Of a stretch of DNA of 64,000 bases, positions 22,642 through 34,879 are shown piece after piece. The notes beneath the pieces are model-generated. The model saw only the letters and a list, made by a program, of their open reading frames with translations. It had not been told where the DNA came from and did not search any database. The DNA comes from Ananas comosus. Its lineage: Eukaryota; Streptophyta; Magnoliopsida; Poales; Bromeliaceae. The position numbers and the translations under genes are program-made. Each line of letters starts with the position of its first letter. Position 1 is the stretch's first letter. The stretch covers positions 1-64,000 of the forward strand of contig NC_033636.1 of the NCBI RefSeq assembly GCF_001540865.1, read 5' to 3'.

Positions 22642-23030
22642 TGTTGGAATAATAATCCAAACTTAATTAAAATATAATTAGAGATAAGTTTAAATCTTTT
22701 ATTTGATTATGATTATGATATGTAATTATCCAAAATAAAATTAGATTTATCATCTGTTATGATTTGATGGCAATATAATATAGTTAGGTATGAGTTAATT
22801 AGATGAATAAGTCACAGTAGACATGGCTGCATGGGTGTTGCTCAGAATGTAATTAATTATTTTTTTATTAATAAAGTATTAGTTTAGTTATTTCTTTCTC
22901 CTCCAATATCTCTTCTCTATATTATTTTGTTCTATTTAAGATCTTGGGTTATATAATTGGTATCAGCACAAATACCAGTTCTGATAATTGGTATCAGAGA
23001 AAATTACGCTTTCAACAAATGGTCACGTTT
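22642..23030 (+). mobile_element. LTR end with primer-binding-site motifs (relic)
   Basis: Begins TGTTGGAATAATAATCC and leads to two copies of ATTGGTATCAG about 40 bp apart (22958-23005), the initiator-Met tRNA primer-binding motif of plant LTR elements. No coding region follows because a hAT MITE starts at 23044. Confidence 0.45.
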
Positions 23031-23043
23031 CCAACAGTGAGAC

Positions 23044-23515
23044 TAGGGATGTCAATAGGTATGGATACCCGAAATATTACCCGAACCCGAACCCGAACGG
23101 TGCGGGTTTATCCGAACTAAACGGGTATGGATTCGGTTATGAGTATAGAAAATAAAAACCTGACGGATATGAATACAAGTATGGATTTGGTATTTACCTG
23201 ACCCGAACCCGAACCCGACCCGAACCTAAATAAATTATATATATGCATAAATTTATTTTTATTTATTTATGTAATATATAAAATATTTAATAATTTTTAT
23301 CTCTTACATCTTCATTCAACAGAATGGATTTTTAAAATCCGTTGGGTTCGGATTCGGGTCCGGGTTCGGGTTTCGGATTTTTGGTCGGGTAGGGATATGG
23401 GTATGAATTTTTAAAACCCGCCGGGTTCGGTCCGGGTACGGATTTTAATTTTGTTTTCGGGTTCGAGTTCGGATTTTTAAAAACCCGACCCAAACCCGAC
23501 CCGTTGACATCTCTA
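23044..23515. mobile_element. hAT MITE with 8-bp target duplication
   Basis: Ends TAGGGATGTCAATAGG and CCGTTGACATCTCTA are inverted repeats, flanked by AGTGAGAC (23036-23043) and AGTGAAAC (23516-23523). The arms are rich in ACCCGAACCCGA and GGGTTCGGG. Non-coding. Confidence 0.8.
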
Positions 23516-23639
23516 AGTGAAACATGTAAGTTTGTTAATTGATGCTTTAATATGGCTCAACACTCTCAGTCACGGCAAATGCTTGTGTAGATGGTTTCAT
23601 GTTATTGCCATTAGATTTTAAAGATGTTGGCATTCTTTT

Positions 23640-25035
23640 TAGAAACTAAAATTAGGACTTAATTGTTATTATATTTATTAAACTACAGGCCGTTAATTGA
23701 GAAATTTTAAAGAAGTTCAGGAATTAAATTGTTGGTGAGCTCCAAAATTAAGGGATGAAAATGTAATTCACCTAATAAAACTTTATAAATTTTGCACAAT
23801 TTTTTTGGTAATGAATCAATCAAATAATGACTCTTTCCGCACCTTTGATTTTTAGTATTACTTGATTAGTTAGTAATAGGTCTTCAAAACTTTGTACTTT
23901 TTATATATTGTCTCATTAGATATTGCCGTATTGCATGAGACAGATTAGACCCTGCCTATTTTTTTTGTGTTTTGTAACTTCCTCCTCCAAAAATTCCTGG
24001 GTGTTTTTTCTTATCCTGTTCTTCGCTCAATTTTGGATGAGTAGGAAGGGTTTTTTAAATTGATTATTTTCTCCGGTTTCTTCTACACTATCTTCCCCTT
24101 GTTTGATTTTACTGGAGTTTTCATTTCATTTTTTTCCCCTTTTGTTGTGGGGATTTATGTTTTAATGTTTTTCTCAAACTTGTATTCGAGGTCATTATCA
24201 ATGGATCCTACAGATTTTCTTGTCCTTTGAGGAAAAAAAATAATGAAAAAAGAGATAACAGATTGGATTTTGATTTTCAAATTTTGATTATCAGAATTTG
24301 GAAGCAATGCATGAAGCACACAGATGCACCCTGTGCAGATAATAATTTCTCCGTACGGTGATCAGCGTATTGAGAATATTTCCCAAATGCATAAATCAAT
24401 TCATGAGTAATGCTATATATAAATCTACTTTTGGGTGTGTATCTTACAGCAGCACCTTCTAAGGGCTAAGTTATTTTTCACACAAATCTTATTATTATTT
24501 GTTTTAATACTGAAAATTTAAATAGAATTATCTAAATTTTAGGATAGAGAATTATCATATATAAATTCCACAACAGTTGATGTACAAGGACATTTGTCTT
24601 CTGAATTCTCATATATAAAATTTTCGAAAGAGATTATGGGTATATAAGGAGTAATGCGCTCTAGCATAATCATTTGAGTTCAAATATTTTGGTCTAATGA
24701 TTCTGCCCAACAAATTATTAGTATTAGCACATTGAACCGTTGCATCTACTATCAGAGTTGTTTTAAGGCACAAAAAAATCATAATATTAATGGGCTTGAT
24801 TAGGGATGTTAACGGGTTGGATTCATGACGGATTTTCAAAAATCCGAATCCAACCCGACTACCAAATTCGAAACCCGAATTCGAATCTGACTGATTTTGA
24901 AAATCCATATCCAAACCCAAATCCGACTAGAAATTCAAAATCCGAACGTGAAACAATTATTTCTCTTTTCCATATTTTAAAACATATTACATCAAATCTA
25001 TTTTTTCAAAAATACAAATTTAAATATAACATCAA

Positions 25036-25080
<45 letters not shown>

Positions 25081-25195
25081 ATGAATTCTATTTGAGCTCG
25101 GATCGGGTATAAACAAAATTCATACTTGAATTCAAATCCATCAAGTTGTTATTTTTTATATCTATATCCAAAACTATATACATTTATCAATTGTT
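23640..25195. repeat. direct repeat, partner of 17960-19345
   Basis: Second copy of the inter-gene duplication. It ends in a truncated hAT-like piece (from TAGGGATGTTAACGGG at about 24803) containing a (TA)n run at 25041-25075. Non-coding. Confidence 0.7.
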
Positions 25196-25765
25196 GGGAA
25201 TCTGATACCAGCTCTGATACCAATTGTTAGGAATCTCATACTCGCCCCGATACCAGATCTTGAGAATCCGCAACTCGCTCTGATATCGATTGATATTGAT
25301 CCGGTACCAGTTGTTGGGATTCCATAATGAAAGCGTCAAATCGGATTTTTACTATAAACCCATATTCTCAGCAAAAATTAATACAATCATAAAAAAGAGA
25401 ATACTAAATATAAAAATATACTGATAAAATAAGATTCACTAAATTAGAAAAGATTACACATGACTAAATTAGAAAAGATTACACATGACTCCTAACAAAG
25501 TAGTTTTAAACTGAGCCCTCTTTTTGAATCTCTCTCGTCTTTCTCTCATGTTCTATAAACTCATAAAAGAAGACTTCTCTCTTTTCTCTCTCACATGTAC
25601 CCGTGCATTAGGTGCATGCAACCTGGCCAAGCTTTCCTCTTTAGTACGGTCTTCCAAGGCTTCAGCCGTACACCTTCAACCATGGCCAACATGGGCAAGC
25701 TTTCTAATTTGATGAAGTTTGTCTTTTAGTTTTATCACGTGCAAGGGTTGCCCATGCATTTGCTT
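25196..25765 (-). mobile_element. LTR-retrotransposon relic with repeated PBS motifs
   Basis: 25200-25315 contains several imperfect copies of CTCTGATACCAATTG, the reverse complement of a Met-tRNA primer-binding site, each near a TTGTTGGGAATC-like LTR end. From about 25313 a TGTTGGGATTCC start suggests an LTR. No coding sequence. Confidence 0.45.
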
Positions 25766-26998
25766 TAAAAGGTTTTCATGAAATTGAGACTTACTTTTTG
25801 AGGGGATTTGAGTCTCCCTAAATGGTAACCCTCAATCTAATGAAATCTTGTATTGTGTTCGGGAAATTTCTTTGAAATTAGCAAGTAGTATTGTCAATTG
25901 AGTCCAAAGGATCAGATAAAAAGCACATATAAGAACAAGCCAAATGGATTGTCACAGAAAAATCAAATTTCATGTGAACATACTTGTTCACGTTTTGTGT
26001 TAGCAGGGTAACGCTTACATTTTTTACATTTCCTACTATTAGATATTGGTGTATAATTAGTGTTTCAGGGTGACTAGGTCAGCACCTTTTAGACATTGCT
26101 TGAAGTTTCCAGTCAAAACTCGCAAATGGGAATCGAAACATTTCGAATCCATTCAGTGCAGATCTGAAACTAGGGTTTAAAATCAGGCCACTCTGTTTCC
26201 CTAGAATCGCCGTAAAGACGACTTAGAGTGCCAAACCAAAACGGCTTAAACTATTGTAAATGGCCAAATTACATCCATTTGTAAAATAATTTGAGATATA
26301 AATTATAACTACAGCCAACTAAATTAGAATCAACATGCATATGTTTACCAAGTTATTTTAACCAAATGCGGAACTTTCCCCAAGGACTAGTAATTTAAAT
26401 TTTGTTGGCCTATGAAATTTCTTAATTACCATCCCTTTTCCTATGAATTCACTTGTACTATTCAAGCAAGTAGCATGGACATTTTTATTGAACTCCTCTA
26501 GTTTATTTTTCATTTCCACTTTCGGCTTGTCAAGCAAGGCATGCATATTTAAACAGTTTTTCTCACTCATGTTCTATATCTTTGTTGTGCTATAGGTATT
26601 TGCTGGGTTTGTGATAGCTAACCTTTCTGATCGGGTTTCTCGGTTTTCGGGATGGTAGCAGAATGATGTATGCATTCTTATGCATTCATTCTTTATACAC
26701 AAACTGTAACGCCCCAATAGTCCCACGTCGGCTGAGAAACTAATTCTGATTAGAATATATGAAATCTATATGCTAGTTATAATAACTGGGCTTAAACATT
26801 TTGGGCCGGTGGTTTGGCCCAACGAGTTATTGTTACTAACGGGTCGGATCGTTGCATTTGATATCAGAGTCGAATACCAGCCGAAAATGTAACCGCTAAG
26901 TGCTGTTAGTGATATACCCTAAAGCCAATCGATGACATAGGCTTGTGAACATATTAAGTATTTTTTTTAATTAATAAAGGGCAAGTTTTATTCATATT

Positions 26999-27431
26999 TA
27001 TTGTTAGCAGTACAATACATTTATATGAATCGTCCATTGAATCTTCGTTAAGAAAATATATTCCTAAGAGTTAGGAATTTGAGATATATATTTATTTGTA
27101 CAAGATTCTTAAATGCTCCTAGCCATAGGAATATCATAAGGACGATGATATTTCCGGATAGGCTGGTGTATGCTGTACTTCTAAATTGAGGTGACGAATC
27201 TCAAGTCATTGGTGTAAGGACACTAAAGTAAGCATGCAGGTGCTTGTTAGCGAACAAGTACACTGAGCGTGACCATTTAAGTGAACAGTCACATGGTTCC
27301 GAATTCGCCAGTAATTAGTTCTTTGCTACAGTTGTGTGAAGTACTCCTTAGACCTGAGGCATCATGGTTGCTTCACATGTAGATTGCTACTGTTTGACTG
27401 TGCTAATACTTAGACTCTAATCATTGGTCTA
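26999..27431. repeat. 433-bp repeat, left copy, ending at an N
   Basis: Same length as 28485-28917, with one mismatch noticed (ACTGTGCT against ACTGTACT). The copy ends exactly at N 27432 and its partner begins exactly after N 28484, so an assembly-join origin is likely. Confidence 0.9.
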
Positions 27432-28484
27432 NAGCTCTTGGACTCCGTAGGATTTGATTGTGTAGACAGTCGATTATTTTTTTATAATTTTTTGGTTATT
27501 TAATTACAAATTATTATTTTTGACAAAGATTTTGGTAAAATTAGCACACGTGCATATATTTTCTATATTGTTGTAGAATGGATTGATAGTATGTCGCAGG
27601 CTGATTGGCCCTCTCACATGGGCAATCATTCTTTTCGGTGCTGTAAAGAGCGAGTGAAAATTGAGGCATTAATAGAAGCCGCCTTGGTTGGCACCAAGAT
27701 GAGATTATTAATGAGACCGTATACGAATAGTCCCACGATTCGTATGGCCTGAATACTAATAGCCGGATGTGAGCTCACCGTTTGGCGCTTGAGATAGCGA
27801 GCAAATGGAGAACTCAGGCTAGACACTCCGGGAGTGACTGAGCTAAGATCCGTATAACATTGAGAAAGACATACGCTTATTGGGATTCTCTGTCATAGCA
27901 TGTATTTCATACTACATGTGCTGGGCGATTAAATGAAGAAGATGAGTGAATGGATCCCTGCTTCCTCATCGTGTGAGTTCTCACGGGCATTATTTTGAGA
28001 CGATGTCTTATATATGTTAGATGCCCTTAGTGACTTTTGACTATGTCATTAAGTGAAAGAATTGATGTTGCTACTTTGGCATGTTACCTACGGCTATGAG
28101 TGATGCGGCTTTACGGGGCATTGCCGGGAAAGCAATCAGTTCTCAACTCAATGGCATGAGGACTCAAGGAAGACTAGTTGAGTTACATTCAGACACTTTG
28201 ACTCATTGTCGACAGATTGTGTCGCTTCAGCATAGCGAAGCAATCATGAGTATTGTGTCATAATATGCGCAAAAGAGGTTAGCATGGCTCTTTGAGGGAT
28301 TAGAGATGCTGAACCTGATGTAATTCAATAGTCTAGGGCATCACGAGTCTAATATTCCTTTTAAGGGTTCATGTCTCTATGTTTGCCGTATGCGGTTTCT
28401 AGTATAGAGCTCCCAAAATGCAGGTTGACTCGGCGGTCGCACTGTTCATTTTCCTGTATGAATAGAATTAATAGTGGTGTGATN

Positions 28485-28917
28485 TATTGTTAGCAGTACA
28501 ATACATTTATATGAATCGTCCATTGAATCTTCGTTAAGAAAATATATTCCTAAGAGTTAGGAATTTGAGATATATATTTATTTGTACAAGATTCTTAAAT
28601 GCTCCTAGCCATAGGAATATCATAAGGACGATGATATTTCCGGATAGGCTGGTGTATGCTGTACTTCTAAATTGAGGTGACGAATCTCAAGTCATTGGTG
28701 TAAGGACACTAAAGTAAGCATGCAGGTGCTTGTTAGCGAACAAGTACACTGAGCGTGACCATTTAAGTGAACAGTCACATGGTTCCGAATTCGCCAGTAA
28801 TTAGTTCTTTGCTACAGTTGTGTGAAGTACTCCTTAGACCTGAGGCATCATGGTTGCTTCACATGTAGATTGCTACTGTTTGACTGTACTAATACTTAGA
28901 CTCTAATCATTGGTCTA
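28485..28917. repeat. 433-bp repeat, right copy, starting after an N
   Basis: Partner of 26999-27431. Downstream sequence (28918 onward) is the probable true continuation of the solo LTR. Confidence 0.9.
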
Positions 28918-30837
28918 CGTCTGGTATTGATTGGCTGTAGTAATTTATATGGGGAGGTATGTGAATGCGCAATAAGGAATTCAACACTCTAAATAGTGAG
29001 AGAGAACGTCCTATGTAGACTGTCGAACTCGACTCGAAAAATCCTTGGCCAGGGTATGTGGTGTGTGGAAAGAGTTTCCAGCTGTGTCACCATATTGAGT
29101 CAGTTTAGATATTCTAGTCATATGATCGAATAATAAGATTTGGCGAGTAACCATAATTTTAGTTCGATCGGGGCGTTGTGTGTTGGAAGGAATTTATCAC
29201 ACGATAACTGATAGCGGAAAGGTTCATTTTTCATTATCATTCTGGATTGCCGTGATATACTGCTAGGTGTCACTCACGGACAGTGAGAAGCTGAAATAAT
29301 TTAAAATAAATTATTTCATAGATTAGAAGAGTTCTAATTCAATATTAAAGAGTTTAATATTGAATTCCACTGCCGAATGATAATGGACCTACGCGGTCAT
29401 ACACAATGGGAATTGTGTGCATCCAATTTGATAAGATGAGTCTAATTAATACACTAAATAGTTTAGTGAAAATAGTGAGAATTATACGATAGATTTAATC
29501 TCTAATTAGATTAGAGAATAATTAAATATTCATAAATTATTATGAGATAATAATATTCTAATGAGATTAGACTTAAGTATGAATATTTAATTATAATGGA
29601 TAATATCTAATTTAAAGAGAAGGATAAAGATAAAATATCCATATGGATAAACATAAATTTACTGTTTAATTATCCTATGCGGCAACTAATTGGATATGAT
29701 CCAAATTAGTATAGCAACTAATTGGATATGATCCAATCGGTTGCAACAGATTGCGAGGGTGCCGATTTGCTATGAGCTTATGTACGTGAGCTGCGACTTA
29801 ATTAGTTAAGTTGTTGCCCACGTATACATTGTGGTTGATGGATGGAGTTAATTAAGAAGCCTAAAAAGGTATATAGATATATATACATATATCTATATAA
29901 GCGAGGATAATTTTTATAAGCTCCAGAGAAGAAAGAAATATAATATAATTGTCCGTCTCTATTAGATCTTTTGAAAAATCAGTACATCTCACAAGAGGGA
30001 ACGTGGATATTACAAGACTGCTAGCACCGTCTTGGTAATCTGCGGCTCATCAGTTCCGTGCGACGGAAGGCGTTGGATCTAGATCAATTCCGTGTGGATA
30101 CACGTAGAGGCCGGGCACGTGCGCGGTTAATCGGAATCTCAATTTCCACCGTACAGTAGATCAAGAGACCTTAACTGGTCCGAGGTAATGTAATCTGAAC
30201 TTTAAATCTGTTTAGATTAGATTTTATTTTACATTGCAACATGAGAATGATCCACCGGCACTGGATTGATTTGTTTTATTTTGGTTCATATGTGATATGA
30301 ATTTTTGTTTTTCGAAAATACAATTTTATTTTCCGCTGCAATTTTTGTGCCAGATAAATTCTTACAAGTGCTATGCGGGGCAAAGTGCTACACCAACGGG
30401 TTTCGGCACAACCAAAATTAATTCACTTACACGCTAGTTATAATAACTAGGTTTAAGCATTTTGGGCCGATGGTTTGGACCAACGAGTTATTGTTACTAG
30501 CGGGATGGATCGTTGCACAAACAACATTAATTCACCTCCCTTCGCAAATTGAAAGGGAGTCATTTTCTCACACAGATGGATCCCAGGTAAAAGATTTAGT
30601 TACTTAGGCTATCGATCATTCCCTCTCTCTCTCTTTTTTAAAATTTTTTTGGGTATTTTTTAAGTGGGTGGAGAGTGTTATCGGAGCAGCAGCATTGCTA
30701 TATATGTTTTTGTCAGTGCGGAGTGAGGTTCAAAAGCAATAAAATAAGTCTTTTTGTTCAAATTCTTTTAGATGTAAGTTGTTTTGTTGTAAATGTTTGT
30801 AAAATGTTTCATAGATTTCGTTCAAAAAATATGTTTT

Positions 30838-31330
30838 TGTTGGCATTCGGTTAAATCGAATCGGGTACGCCCATAAGCGGGTTCGATCCGACGGATGTTA
30901 TGTTATCTAATTTGATTAGAATTAATCTCGCTTTCAAATTGAAAAGTTAGTTAGAGATAAATCCTAGTCATATTAGGATAACAATTAATAACCGATTCGG
31001 CCTTATCTCTAACGCTATTAGGATTTTGGCATCCCTTATAAATATGCGGGCGATCCCACATAACAAAATATGAACAAGAACGGAAAAAGAAAAGAGAATA
31101 AGAAAACGAAAGAGAGAAACCACATCCTCCATTAACCTATTATTCTAAGAGGGACTTGAACGGTGGATTTGTGATCGTGCTCATTTGTAGTCCGATCCAT
31201 CGCGAGTTTGGAACGTGAGAAGATTTAATCAAAGGACACGTGAATCAACCTCGACGATCCGGGCTCATCGAGTTGTAACGCAAATCGCTTCCGCAAAAAG
31301 GTACGAACGAATACTTCCGCTGCGTTCACA
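30838..31330 (+). repeat. left LTR
   Basis: 493 bp; pairs with 34880-35373 with only scattered differences seen by eye. It contains ATCCCTTATAAATATGCGGG, a possible TATA element. Confidence 0.9.
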
Positions 31331-31343
31331 TTGGTATTAGAGC
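31331..31343 (+). promoter_or_regulatory. primer-binding site
   Basis: TTGGTATTAGAGC directly after the left LTR; one base differs from the initiator-Met tRNA complement TGGTATCAGAGC. Confidence 0.75.
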
Positions 31344-31764
31344 CATATTAGGTTGATTTCGTGCCCTAGATCAACACTTTAACGAGATTGCATGCCTAAA
31401 ATTAAATCTATAATAGTTTAGATGTTTCTTGCATGCATGTGGGCGTTAATAGCGATTTTTTTTTTTAAAGATGATATCTTTGTTTGATTTTCACACATCT
31501 TAAAGCACCTATGTTAAAAGATTAAATTTGCAAAACTTGATTTAATATGGTTTTGTGTTTTATAAGAAAAACGAAACCCTAAATCGTTTTTTTTGAGGTG
31601 TCTTGTTTGATGTGTGATGGATATCTTATTGCGAATCTTGCATGATGTGGAAGGGCTCCTCGCAAAGTTTCTTTTGAAATATTTCTTGCATGATTCGGAT
31701 TTCCAAATCTAAAGATATATTTTGTTAAAAGATTCACTATCTTTAAACAAAAGAAAAAAAAAAA

Positions 31765-32335
31765 AACGGTGACCCCGCCGTGCGCAGGCCGCACGCGGCC
31801 ACCCCCGCACGCCAGCCGCCCGCCCCGCAATCGTCAGCCCACCACCGCACCACTCCCCGCCACCGCCCCCCCCCCCCCCACCCCCCCCCCCCCCACCCCC
31901 CGCCCCCCAAGCCCCAGCCCCCCGCCCGCGTGGAATGCGCGGCGCCTCCCCGCGACAACGGCCCGCGCGGCGTGCGCGCACCATACCAGCGGGCCGCGCA
32001 AAGAGGGCCGCCCAGCGCCCCAACACCACCGGGCGGCCAGGCAGGCCCCCACACCAGCACCCCGTAACACAGCGGACACCAAGCGCAAGCGGCACGGGGC
32101 CGCGGAGCCGCCCGCCGCCAGCGCAACCGCCGCCCACGCCGGGCCCCCCGCAGTCGGTGGCAGCCGCCCCTCCGCCCGCCCCCACCCGCAGACACAGGGC
32201 CCTACCACCACCCCTCACAGACCGGTTACTCGCAGCCCGCCGCAAACAAACGAACTCGAACGACCCGCAACCCCCAAACAGCGCGTTTGCAAGAATGACC
32301 ACCCACCGTGAACAAATGACAAACCCACGAAGAGG
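31765..32335. other. GC-rich low-complexity tract with poly-C
   Basis: Very GC-rich, with C runs at about 31866-31906. Overlapping open frames on both strands encode only Pro/Ala/Arg/Gly-rich sequence and are not credible genes. It lies between the AT-rich leader and the gypsy fragment. Similar GC-rich patches end at single Ns at 34858 and 43844. Confidence 0.6.
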
Positions 32336-32341
32336 AAGACC

Positions 32342-34099
32342 ATAGCCTATCTGAGTCAAGCAATTAGTAAGAAGAATCTAGGGTTATCGACCTACGAAAA
32401 AGAGTTCTTGGCGATTCTTGTCGCTGTGACAAAGTGGCGACATTATCTAAGCTTAAAGCCCTTCATAATAAAGACGGACCACGAGAGCTTGAAGTTTCTA
32501 TTGGAGCAGAAAATTAACACCGCCATTCAACAAAAAGGTCTACTCAAACTCATGGGCTTAGATTACGTGATTCAATATCGAAAAGGGAAGGAGAATTGCG
32601 CAGCCGACGCCTTATCTAGACAAGGGGTGGAGGAAGGGGTGGTCCAGGCCATGACTGGAGCCATTCCGGAATGGGTTACTGAAGTGAGTAAGAGTTACAA
32701 AACAGATAATCATCGTAAGCAACTGATGGCCAAGTGCACACTCCAGACTCCTGCGGACCAAGGTCACTATACTTTTAAACAGGGGCTAATCAGGTACAAA
32801 GGGAGGATATATATAGGGGAAGATAGGAAATTGAAGGAAAGAATACTACTAGAGATGCATGATTCTCCTTTAGGAGGACACTCCGGAAGGCAACACATGT
32901 ATAAGCGAGTGAAACAAGTGTTCTACTGGCCAAAACTGAAGGAGGATGTGAAGAAGTATGTCGAGAAGTGTGAAATCTGTCTCAGGAATAAGTCAGACAA
33001 TTCGATGTATGCGGGGTTACTTCAGCCATTACCCATTCCTAATCGGATGTGGAGCGCAATCAGCATGGACTTCATCGAAGGGTTGCCCAAATCTGAAGGT
33101 AAGGATTCTATTCTGGTAGTAGTAGATAGACTGTCCAAGTATGGACATTTCATCGCATTGACCCATCCGTACACCGCCATAGAGGTGGCCAAGGCTTTCT
33201 TTGATACTATATATCGCCTGCATGGGCTGCCGGAGGTCATAGTTTCGGACAGGGATCGAATTTTTACTAGTCAGCTTTGGCAGGAACTATTCGGGTTGCT
33301 TGGGACCAAATTACACATGGGTTCGGCATATCATCCACAATCAGATGGACAGACGGAACGATTAAATCGATGTCTAGAAACCTATCTCCGCTGTTTGTGT
33401 TTCCAACACCCCAGGAAGTGGTTTCACTGGTTGATCCATGCTGAATGGTGGTACAACACCAATTATCATACGTCATTGGGGACTTCTCCTTACCAGGCTC
33501 TTTACGGGCAATCGCCACCAAACTACATGATTGGTAACCTTGATAAGAGTACAGTGAGGGTGGTACAGGATTGGGGGAAGGAGAGGGAGAAGCTAACACG
33601 GGAGCTCAGGGACAATTTGCAAAAGGCTCAGAATCGTATGAAACAGTTTGCTGACAGGAGGCGAACAGATCGAGAGTTCAAAGTTGGAGATTGGGTATAC
33701 TTGAAGTTGCAACCCTATCGACAGCTCTCAGTGGCAGTTTGTAAAAACATTAAGCTTTGTTCACGCTACTTTGGGTCTTACGAGATAACCGAGAAGATCG
33801 GGGCAGTCGCTTATAGGCTAAGGTTACCTGAGGGATCAAAAATCCACCCAGTTTTCCATGTATCACTACTCAAAAGAAGTCCCAAGGAAAACGCACAAGT
33901 GACCCCTACAATACCGTTGGCGGGGGAGGAGGGGCAATTACTGGCGGAACCAGAAAGGATACTGGAGCGGAAGATGGTCCGTGAAGGAGATCGGGCGGCT
34001 ACCAAAGTCTTGGTCAAATGGACCAACTTGCCTGAAGAGTCGGCGACCTGGGAGGACTACCGTTTCTTAATCTCGCAGTTTCCGGCGTTCGATCCTTGA
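32342..34099 (+). pseudogene. Ty3-gypsy chromovirus pol, 3' part (RNase H, integrase, chromodomain)
   Basis: Uninterrupted frame, about 585 codons, 5'-truncated: it begins inside the RT/RNase H region (IAYLSQAISKKN, then STYEKEFLAIL) with no start of its own. Order: RNase H (TDHESLKFLLEQ); integrase zinc finger (HDSPLGGHSG ... CEIC); integrase core with catalytic D in MDFIEGLP, D in VSDRDRIFTS and E in SDGQTERLNR; the GPY/F-type module (YRLRLPEGSKIHPVFHVSLL); and a C-terminal chromodomain (VLVKWTNLPEESATWEDY). The chromodomain marks a plant chromovirus. Gag, protease and most of RT are missing, so it cannot be autonomous, although the remainder is intact. Confidence 0.88.
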
Positions 34100-34114
34100 G
34101 GACAAGGATGTGCT

Positions 34115-34126
34115 AAGGGGAGGGGA
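34115..34126 (+). promoter_or_regulatory. polypurine tract of the gypsy element
   Basis: AAGGGGAGGGGA immediately before the LTR start at 34128, the position expected of the plus-strand primer. Confidence 0.8.
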
Positions 34127-34127
34127 T

Positions 34128-34836
34128 TGTTACGACCGGGGAATAGGAGGAAGATAGAGGAGATAGAGCAAAGGGGGTAAGGATGAAAGAGAAGCAGAGA
34201 CGAGGAGGGCGGCGGCGATAGGATCGAAGGGAGTATACGTACTAGGTTCCGGGTTACCGGGTAATGGGTTTGGTTACTCCACTAGATCCGTTAAGCATCC
34301 GACTTCGGAAGGATAAGTCGGTGGCGGTTATAACTAAAGCCAGTGGAGGGGCCCAGTCCAATCTCAATTAGACCAGGCCCATGAGAACCACTAAGTGTAA
34401 ACACAATTACGCTGCAGCCCTTGTTATTGTACTCCTTTACATTTTGGTCCCCATATTGAGGGGTATAAATAGTAGCTATTACCTGTAACAAACTATGAGA
34501 AGTTTGAATAAAATTCCCCATTCTCCCCACTCTCTATCTCTCTTTCTCTCTCTAGCTCGTCTCCCTCTTCTCTATCTCTTCTTCTTCTTCTTCTTCCTCC
34601 TCATCCCAATTCCTTCTCATCGCAAGCTCAGATCTATTCTCAATCGAAGCTCTCGATCTCGCACAGCTGATACCAGATCAGTATTCGATTGAATACAGTT
34701 TATCATCATCTCCTATCCACGATCCTCGGTTTCATCCTCATTAGATCGAGGCATCGGATCAGGTGAGCCGATTCTTCATCCTATTACGCCATCCATCAAT
34801 TCGTAATCGGGTTGCGCAGTGGTCGGAACCATAACA
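34128..34836 (+). mobile_element. 3' LTR of the gypsy element
   Basis: 709 bp, TGTTACGACC to ACCATAACA. It contains TATAAAT at 34464-34470 and a CT-rich stretch near 34530-34600. No 5' LTR is present in the window. Confidence 0.8.
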
Positions 34837-34879
34837 CCCGGCTGCGCGGACCGCACGNCCGTCATGTGCGAGTGGGAGA

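Larger units (their letters stand above)
26904..30382 (+). mobile_element. nested long solo LTR, copia-like
   Basis: Starts TGTTAGTGATATACCC and ends GCGGGGCA. It is flanked by an exact AAGTGC on both sides (26898-26903, 30383-30388), and removing it rejoins the TRIM interior. The start resembles BARE/Angela-type copia LTRs (recalled, not searched). Length is inflated by scaffold joins: a 433-bp duplicate and an inserted contig at 27433-28483. Its short open frames show no domains. Confidence 0.7.
26705..30517 (+). mobile_element. TRIM (family 1) interrupted by a solo LTR
   Basis: The left LTR (26705-26856, TGTAACGCCCC to GTTGCA) is followed at 26857 by TTTGATATCAGAGTC, a Met-tRNA primer-binding site. 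The right end (about 30430-30517) is a truncated LTR copy ending GTTGCA. The 5-bp duplication CAAAC flanks the whole (26700-26704, 30518-30522), and segment A has the unbroken ACACAAACAACATTAATTC. The interior was later split by the solo LTR at 26904-30382. Confidence 0.85.

Noticed and set aside
26999..28917. 433-bp direct repeats as LTRs of a small element
   Set aside because: Each copy ends exactly at a single N, there are no TG...CA ends or target duplication, and the outer solo LTR runs through them. An assembly join fits better.
31709..32359. Open frames of 95-216 codons on both strands in the GC-rich tract
   Set aside because: Composition-driven: Gly, Pro, Ala and Arg runs in every frame, with no domain or splice context.
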